Shown: piece by piece, positions 13,907 through 23,228 of the stretch
Layout of the letters: each line of letters starts with the position of its first letter
Position numbering within the stretch: the first letter of the stretch is position 1
Origin: Pseudomonadota bacterium
GTDB taxonomy: Bacteria; Pseudomonadota; Gammaproteobacteria; Burkholderiales; Burkholderiaceae_D
DNA length: 23,228 bases
Assembly (NCBI GenBank): GCA_023392035.1
Contig: JAEVZY010000180.1
Coordinates: 1-23,228 of the forward strand
Reading direction: 5' to 3'
Made by a program: the position numbers and the translations under genes
The notes under the pieces: model-generated
Seen by the model: only the letters and a program-made list of their open reading frames with translations
Databases searched by the model: none
What the model was told of the DNA's origin: nothing

Positions 13907-15370
13907 TCAGCGCGGCAACACCGTGCTGCCCATCAGGAACTCATCCACTGCGCGCGCGCATTGGCGTCCCTCGCGAATCGCCCACACCACCAGCGATTGG
14001 CCGCGACGCATGTCGCCGGCGGCAAACACCTTGTCGACATTGGTCTTGTAGCAGCCTTCGCCGTCGGTCGTCGCACGGGCATTGCCGCGCGCGTCCTTGG
14101 CCACGCCGAAGTGGTCCACCACTTGCGGCACCGGCGAGACGAAGCCCATCGCCAGCAGCACCAGGTCGGCCTTCAGTTCGAATTCGGAATTGGGCACTTC
14201 GACCATCTTGCCGTCCTTCCATTCGACGCGGGCGGCGATCAGCTTTTCCACCTTGCCGTTCTTGCCTTCCAGGCGCTTGGTGGCCACTGCCCAGTCGCGC
14301 TCGCAACCTTCTTCATGCGAAGAGGAGGTGCGCAGCTTGGTCGGCCAGTAAGGCCAGACCATGGGCTTGTTCTCTTCTTCGGGCGGTTGCGGCAGCAGTT
14401 CGAATTGGGTGACCGAAGCGGCGCCGTGGCGGTTGGATGTACCCACGCAGTCGGAGCCGGTGTCGCCGCCGCCGATCACGATCACATGCTTGCCGGTGGC
14501 CAGCATCTGGTCCTTCAGCTTGTCGCCGGCGTTCACGCGGTTTTGCTGCGGCAGGAATTCCATGGCGAAGTGCACGCCCTTGAGTTCGCGGCCCGGCACC
14601 GGCAGGTCGCGCGGCTGCTCGGCGCCGCCGGCCATGACGATGGCGTCGAAGTCTTTCTGCAGTTGTTCGACGCTGATGCTTTCCTTGGCCAGGTTCAGCA
14701 CCGTCGCCGGGAAATCCTTGCCGATCAAGACGCCGGTGCGGAACACCACGCCTTCGGCCTTCATCTGCTCGACGCGGCGATCGATCAAGCCTTTTTCCAT
14801 CTTGAAGTCGGGGATGCCATAGCGCAGCAGGCCGCCGACGCGGTCATTCTTCTCGAATACCGTGACTTCATGACCGGCGCGCGCCAGTTGCTGGGCAGCT
14901 GCCAGGCCGGCCGGGCCGGAACCCATGACGGCAACCTTCTTGCCGGTCTTCTTCGCTGCCGGAGCCGGCACCACCCAGCCGTTCTCATAGCCCTTGTCGA
15001 TGATGAAGTGCTCGATCGACTTGATGCCCACCGCTTCGCTGTTGATGTTGAGCGTGCAGGCGGCTTCGCAGGGCGCCGGGCAGATGCGGCCGGTGAACTC
15101 GGGGAAGTTGTTGGTGGAATGCAGGTTGTCCAGCGCCTCGCGGTAATTGCCGCGATACACCAGGTCGTTCCAGTCCGGGATGATGTTGTTGACCGGGCAG
15201 CCGTTGTTGCAGAAGGGGATGCCGCAATCCATGCAGCGCGCGCCCTGGACCTTGGCCTGCTCATCGGTCAGGTGCAGGATGAATTCCTTGTAGTGCTTCA
15301 GGCGCGCGCCGGGCGCTTCGCTCGCTTCTTGCAGGCGCTGGTATTCAAGGAAGCCGGTGACTTTTCCCAT
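13907..15370 (-). CDS. gltD: Glutamate synthase [NADPH] small subunit
   Basis: The 487-residue product is the beta subunit that passes electrons from NADPH through FAD to the large subunit. The N-terminal iron-sulfur domain has C46-x2-C49-x4-C54-x3-C58 ([13 protein letters not shown]) and the second cluster set CPAPCEAAC at about 95-103. The FAD-binding Rossmann motif is [14 protein letters not shown] (about 146), the NADPH-binding one is [13 protein letters not shown] (about 297), and the FAD-closing segment is [17 protein letters not shown]. Length and order are standard for GltD. The start, [10 protein letters not shown], is the conserved N-terminus of the family. It is 75 bp downstream of gltB and ends at a strong terminator. 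Confidence 0.98.
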   Translation of the reverse strand: MGKVTGFLEYQRLQEASEAPGARLKHYKEFILHLTDEQAKVQGARCMDCGIPFCNNGCPVNNIIPDWNDLVYRGNYREALDNLHSTNNFPEFTGRICPAPCEAACTLNINSEAVGIKSIEHFIIDKGYENGWVVPAPAAKKTGKKVAVMGSGPAGLAAAQQLARAGHEVTVFEKNDRVGGLLRYGIPDFKMEKGLIDRRVEQMKAEGVVFRTGVLIGKDFPATVLNLAKESISVEQLQKDFDAIVMAGGAEQPRDLPVPGRELKGVHFAMEFLPQQNRVNAGDKLKDQMLATGKHVIVIGGGDTGSDCVGTSNRHGAASVTQFELLPQPPEEENKPMVWPYWPTKLRTSSSHEEGCERDWAVATKRLEGKNGKVEKLIAARVEWKDGKMVEVPNSEFELKADLVLLAMGFVSPVPQVVDHFGVAKDARGNARATTDGEGCYKTNVDKVFAAGDMRRGQSLVVWAIREGRQCARAVDEFLMGSTVLPR

Positions 15371-15445
15371 TTTTTACTCACATTCTGGCTTGCGCAGACT
15401 GCCCCGCCGCCGAAGCGGTGGAGCGTGTCGCGCGGGTTGATTTTT

Positions 15446-20137
<4,692 letters not shown>

Positions 20138-20159
20138 TGCTGAAACGGATTGAACCGCA

Positions 20160-20188
20160 AGAATAGAGCATGCCCCTCTGCCTTACAA
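20160..20188 (-). promoter_or_regulatory. Candidate gltB promoter
   Basis: On the minus strand TTGTAA (20183-20188) and TATTCT (20160-20165) are separated by exactly 17 bp, each with four of six consensus bases. A start about 7 bp further would give a leader of roughly 16 nt before the TTG codon. It would let gltB be expressed independently of the RAYT-like gene upstream. Confidence 0.45.
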
Positions 20189-20215
20189 GGGAATTAAATG
20201 GGGGTCGTACACCAA

Positions 20216-20971
20216 TTATTCGTTCGGCAGTTTTTCGTCTTCATTAATTGGGGACATATCGCCCTCTTTTGGGGCTGCCCTTGCACCTTTGCCGGGCGGC
20301 CGGCCCCGGCGTCCCGGGGTGAGGCGGCGCCCCGCTTCCTGTTCCAGCGCCTGGGCGAAGCCGGGCGGCCCGATCACCCAGCCACTGCGCAAAGCGGCTT
20401 CGAAATGAGACACTTGCGCCACGGTAAGTGCTTGCTCCAAGTGCCGCTGATAAGCCATTTCGCGGTCGAAGGGCGTGTTGCCCAACGCCCAATATCCCGG
20501 GTGATCGGTCAACAAGGCATCCCGTCTGGCGCCGCTGTGCGCCTGGCAGCTTGACCAAGGGTAATCGCTGGCCTGGGCACATAAACCGGCGCGCAGCGGG
20601 GCTTCCTCAACGAACTGGCAGGCCCCGATCAGCTCGCTTTGTCCGTCCACGATGGCGGCCCTGAAGCGCGCGCGCCACAGTGGGCCGCCACGCGCGTATT
20701 TTTGGTTATAAATGGGGACATACCGGCGGCCCAGCCATTGCATGAATCGAGACAAACCCTCCGCTTCCTGTGGTGTTGCCAATAAGAAAATTTCTGTTGG
20801 CAACAAGGCATAGGCATGGATGGACACCCCGTTAACTTTTGCCGATTCTTTGAGCAATGCCAAAAACTTAACAAAATCGTCTTCCTCGCGGAAAAGCGGG
20901 GCGCCTTCGAACGCGGATTGGGAGAGCAGATGAGCTTGCTTTGCGGCAACAAATCTCGGTTTTCTTGCCAT
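20216..20971 (-). CDS. RAYT-like Y1-transposase family protein with degenerate catalytic motifs
   Basis: The 251-residue product has the framework of REP-associated tyrosine transposases: MARKPRFV at the start, GVSIHAYALLP, LLATP, QWLGRRYVPIYNQKYAR, LWRARFRAAIVDG, FVEEAPLRAGL and DYPWSSCQAHSG. The family signatures are altered one by one. The N-terminal H-H-V-x-Q-R-G block reads AHLLSQSA, the HUH motif MPNHVHLL reads LPTEIFLL (H to E60 and F62), GTLWEGRY reads GPLWRARF, and YIELNPVRAG reads FVEEAPLRAG. Tyrosines Y84 and Y88 remain. The frame is intact with a basic RRGRPPGKGAR tail. It is probably not an active transposase and may be a decaying or domesticated copy. It sits 78 bp upstream of gltB in the same direction. 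No flanking terminal repeats are visible. Confidence 0.78.
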   Translation of the reverse strand: MARKPRFVAAKQAHLLSQSAFEGAPLFREEDDFVKFLALLKESAKVNGVSIHAYALLPTEIFLLATPQEAEGLSRFMQWLGRRYVPIYNQKYARGGPLWRARFRAAIVDGQSELIGACQFVEEAPLRAGLCAQASDYPWSSCQAHSGARRDALLTDHPGYWALGNTPFDREMAYQRHLEQALTVAQVSHFEAALRSGWVIGPPGFAQALEQEAGRRLTPGRRGRPPGKGARAAPKEGDMSPINEDEKLPNE

Positions 20972-21351
20972 CAGGAAATTTGCGTTTTAGCAGTACGGGC
21001 GGGGCCGGAAAATGCGAGCCTCAGTTATTGCTTTACGTCAATGTTTCTATTAAAAAACAGTGACTTGAAAAAATTTTACAACTACTAACATACCGCAGCA
21101 TTAGCCGATATACTCGCCGGAAATTGCTGTGGATAAATCTCCAGTGGGCAACAGGCCGCTGGGCGAAAATCGAACCTAAAAGCATTAATCGTCCGAAGCG
21201 CCCCTCACGTCTTGGGCAGGACAGCGCTTCGCCTTTGGAAGAGACAGGTCCAAGCGCACCGCCGAATTATGGACGAGCGCAGGACTGCGTGGTGACAGGC
21301 AGCAGGTAACAGGCCTGTCCGGGGATCGTAGGCACTACAAGAAAAAAGCGC
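20972..21351. other. 380-bp spacer with divergent promoters, AT-richer than its surroundings
   Basis: No credible gene is present. The stretch 21030-21115 is unusually AT-rich for this window and contains TTGAAA (21065-21070) and TATACT (21109-21114) as possible promoter elements of the downstream export operon, though not at ideal mutual spacing. An inverted repeat with 8-bp arms lies at 21194-21231. The export gene has no strong ribosome site (AAGAAAAAAGCGC precedes its ATG). Confidence 0.5.
21194..21231. repeat. Inverted repeat upstream of the tolC-like gene
   Basis: CGAAGCGC (21194-21201) is complementary to GCGCTTCG (21224-21231) with a 22-bp spacer that can form a smaller hairpin. It lies in the probable leader of the export operon, 120 bp before its start, and could be a regulatory structure. 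Confidence 0.4.
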
Positions 21352-22872
21352 ATGAGAAAACGTTTGGAAAGAGCGTTCGGGAGCGTCGTACTGATGGGTT
21401 TGGCAGCCTGCACATCGATACAGCCTCAACCAGTCACGCCACAAGAAATGCGCGTGCAGACCGCGGCCGACCTGGCCAGCGCCGCCAAGGGTGTCGATCG
21501 CATCGAAGGGCCGCTGACGCTGGAGCAAGCCATGGCGCGCGCGCTCAAGTTCAATCTCGATCGCCGGGTGCGCTTGATGGAAGAAGCCATCGGCCTGCGC
21601 CAGCTCGACGTCAGCAAGCTCGACATGCTGCCCAAGCTGGTGGCGCAGTCGGGCTACACCACACGCGACAACGACCGCACCGTGCTTCTGAGCGGTGCAG
21701 CCAGCAGCGCATCGCAGGACCGCACCCACGTGGTCAGCCAATTGGGCCTGACCTGGAACACGCTGGAGTTCGGCACCGGTTACCTCAACAGCCTGCAGGC
21801 CGCGGACCGCGCCCTGATCGCCACCGAACGCCGCCGCAAGGCGATGCATGTGCTGATGCAGGATGTGCGCACCGTCTACTGGCGCGCCATCAGCGCGCAG
21901 AAACTTCAAGCCGACGTCAAGCGCGTGATCGGACTGGCGGAAGAAGCGCTGGTCGATTCCCGCAAGACCGAAAACGAGCGCCTGAAGAATCCGCTGGATG
22001 CGCTGCGCTACCAGCGCCAGGTGCTGGAAAACCTGCGACTGCTGGAATCGATCCAGCAGGAGCTGGCTTCGGCCCAGGTGGAGCTGACCAGCCTCATCAA
22101 CGTGCCGCCCGGGACGCCGGTCGAACTGGTGGAAATGCCTTTCAATGCGAAGCCGGACGCGCTCAATATCGGCGTCGCCAAGCTGGAAGAAACCGCCTTG
22201 CTCAACAACGCCGACTTGCGCGAGCAGCACTACAACGCCCGCATCGCGCGCGATGAAACGCGCAAGGTGCTGTTCCGCATGTTCCCGAGCCTGGCGTTCA
22301 GCGTTTCGACCAACAAGGATTCCGACAGCTTCCTGGTCAACCAGGAGTGGAACGAGGCCGGCCTGCAACTCTCGTTCAACCTGCTCAATCTGCTGACCGC
22401 GCCAACCCAAAAACGCCTGGCCGATGCCGGCGTGGCCCTGGCCGACCAGCGGCGGGTGGCGGTGCAGATGGCGGTGCTGACCCAGGTACATCTGGCGCGC
22501 CTGCAGCTGCTCAATTCCAGCAGCCAGTTCGAACGCGCCGACGAGATCTGGAACGTCGACAACAAGATTTCCACCATCGTCATCAATCGCGAAGCAGCGC
22601 GCGCGCAAAGCAAGCTGGAGCGCATCAGCAATGAAACGGCGGCCGTGCTGTCGCTGCTGCGCCGTTACCAGGCGGCGGCGCAGATGCAGGCGGCCGAGAG
22701 CCGCTTGCAGGCCACCCTCGGCCTCGAGCCGAACCTCCCCAGCGTCGATGCCATCGACAGCCGTGCGCTGGCGCAGAAGATCACCTTGCACAACCTGATC
22801 TGGCAATCGCTCCTCGAGCCGGCCGGCAAGCAAGGCACGCAACAGCAAAACAAGGAACAAACGAGGAAATGA
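21352..22872 (+). CDS. TolC-family outer-membrane efflux lipoprotein
   Basis: The 506-residue product is an outer-membrane channel component. It has a lipoprotein signal peptide with lipobox LAAC (C20 as lipidated residue), a linker, then two long helical halves typical of the OEP fold. The first half contains LTLEQAMARALKFNLDRRV (55-73) and LPKLVAQSGYTTRDN; the second contains NNADLREQHYNARIARDETRK followed by the strand FPSLAFSVSTNKD, and long Ala/Gln/Leu-rich helices to the end. The length fits the family. The stop overlaps the ATG of the adaptor gene by four bases, so they are coupled parts of one export system. The inner-membrane component is outside the window, so the substrate and whether it is RND, ABC or another type cannot be told. 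Confidence 0.88.
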   Translation: MRKRLERAFGSVVLMGLAACTSIQPQPVTPQEMRVQTAADLASAAKGVDRIEGPLTLEQAMARALKFNLDRRVRLMEEAIGLRQLDVSKLDMLPKLVAQSGYTTRDNDRTVLLSGAASSASQDRTHVVSQLGLTWNTLEFGTGYLNSLQAADRALIATERRRKAMHVLMQDVRTVYWRAISAQKLQADVKRVIGLAEEALVDSRKTENERLKNPLDALRYQRQVLENLRLLESIQQELASAQVELTSLINVPPGTPVELVEMPFNAKPDALNIGVAKLEETALLNNADLREQHYNARIARDETRKVLFRMFPSLAFSVSTNKDSDSFLVNQEWNEAGLQLSFNLLNLLTAPTQKRLADAGVALADQRRVAVQMAVLTQVHLARLQLLNSSSQFERADEIWNVDNKISTIVINREAARAQSKLERISNETAAVLSLLRRYQAAAQMQAAESRLQATLGLEPNLPSVDAIDSRALAQKITLHNLIWQSLLEPAGKQGTQQQNKEQTRK

Positions 22873-23228
22873 AGACGCCTTCCCTATTTTCCGGACTGGT
22901 GCTGATGGCAAGCTGCGGCGCTGCCCTGGCGGCTGGTGCCGACGTCAAGCCGGCCACCATGACTGTTGCGCCGAACGTGCAGAAGGTGGTGGCGGCGCCC
23001 ACGCCTGTCACCCGTTCTTCCATCGAGCGCCAGGAAATCCGCGCGCAATTGCTGCCGCGCCGCTACACCACGGTGGCAGCCGAAATCGGCGCCAAGATCA
23101 GCAGCTTGCCGGTGCCCGAAGGTGGCTCTTTCCGCGCCGGCCAGGTGCTGGTGGCGTTTGACTGCTCGATCCAGAAAGCCCAATTGGCGAAAGCGCGCGC
23201 CGAGCTGGAGGCTGCCGAAACCACCTAC
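22869..23228 (+). CDS. Periplasmic adaptor subunit, HlyD/RND type (3' partial)
   Basis: The first 120 codons are present and the frame is open at the window end. The signal sequence MKTPSLFSGLVLMASCGAALA could be cut after ALA; the MASC stretch is a possible but weak lipobox. The visible fold is the start of a membrane fusion protein: a first beta strand IRAQLLPRRYTTVAAEIGAKI, then the lipoyl half-motif LPVPEGGSFRAGQVLVAFD (about 79-97) and the beginning of a coiled-coil helix (QKAQLAKARAELEAAE). It would bridge the upstream outer-membrane lipoprotein to an inner-membrane pump. The ATG overlaps the upstream TGA. Confidence 0.88.
   Translation, partial: MKTPSLFSGLVLMASCGAALAAGADVKPATMTVAPNVQKVVAAPTPVTRSSIERQEIRAQLLPRRYTTVAAEIGAKISSLPVPEGGSFRAGQVLVAFDCSIQKAQLAKARAELEAAETTY

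Noticed and set aside
20216..20971. Active insertion sequence of the IS200 type
   Set aside because: The HUH residues are gone, there are no visible subterminal hairpins defining ends, and the product resembles chromosomal RAYTs rather than IS200 transposase.

Overview
The window looks like chromosomal DNA from a GC-rich betaproteobacterium, most likely of the Oxalobacteraceae/Burkholderiales type (Massilia, Janthinobacterium, Herbaspirillum and relatives). This is inferred from base composition, the Gram-negative secretion genes, the style of GltB/GltD and the RAYT-type transposase relative. No species marker allows a firmer assignment.

Layout from left to right. (1) The last 34 codons of ssb and its terminator, then about 430 bp with no convincing gene. 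(2) A compact plus-strand operon of two universal stress proteins and two Rnk/GreA-C-terminal-domain proteins (590-3000). (3) A minus-strand two-partner secretion locus. It encodes a 2293-residue TpsA-type exoprotein (11643-4762) followed 12 bp later by its TpsB outer-membrane transporter (4749-3064). The exoprotein carries two different tandem repeat arrays: 12 units of about 61 residues and six near-identical 87-residue YDG-type units. (4) A minus-strand gene for a degenerate, probably non-catalytic EAL-domain protein (12716-11886). (5) A plus-strand VapB/VapC-type toxin-antitoxin pair with a perfect inverted repeat at its promoter, facing a minus-strand tRNA-Gly(GCC) across a shared bidirectional terminator. 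(6) The minus-strand gltB-gltD operon for NADPH-dependent glutamate synthase (20137-13907), bounded by a strong terminator. (7) Immediately upstream of gltB, on the same strand, a RAYT-like (Y1 transposase family) gene whose HUH and other signature positions have been replaced although the reading frame is intact. (8) After a 380-bp AT-richer spacer, the start of a plus-strand export operon: a TolC-family outer-membrane lipoprotein overlapped by a HlyD/RND-type periplasmic adaptor that runs off the window.

Functionally the window mixes housekeeping genes (ssb, tRNA-Gly, gltBD) with accessory surface and stress functions (adhesin secretion, c-di-GMP-type EAL relative, toxin-antitoxin, Usp/Rnk operon, export system). 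The most unusual items are the composite repeat architecture of the TpsA protein, the catalytically ruined but intact RAYT relative beside gltB, the degenerate EAL protein next to the adhesin locus, and the paired Usp-Usp-Rnk-Rnk operon. I found no CRISPR array, rRNA, prophage or intact insertion sequence.
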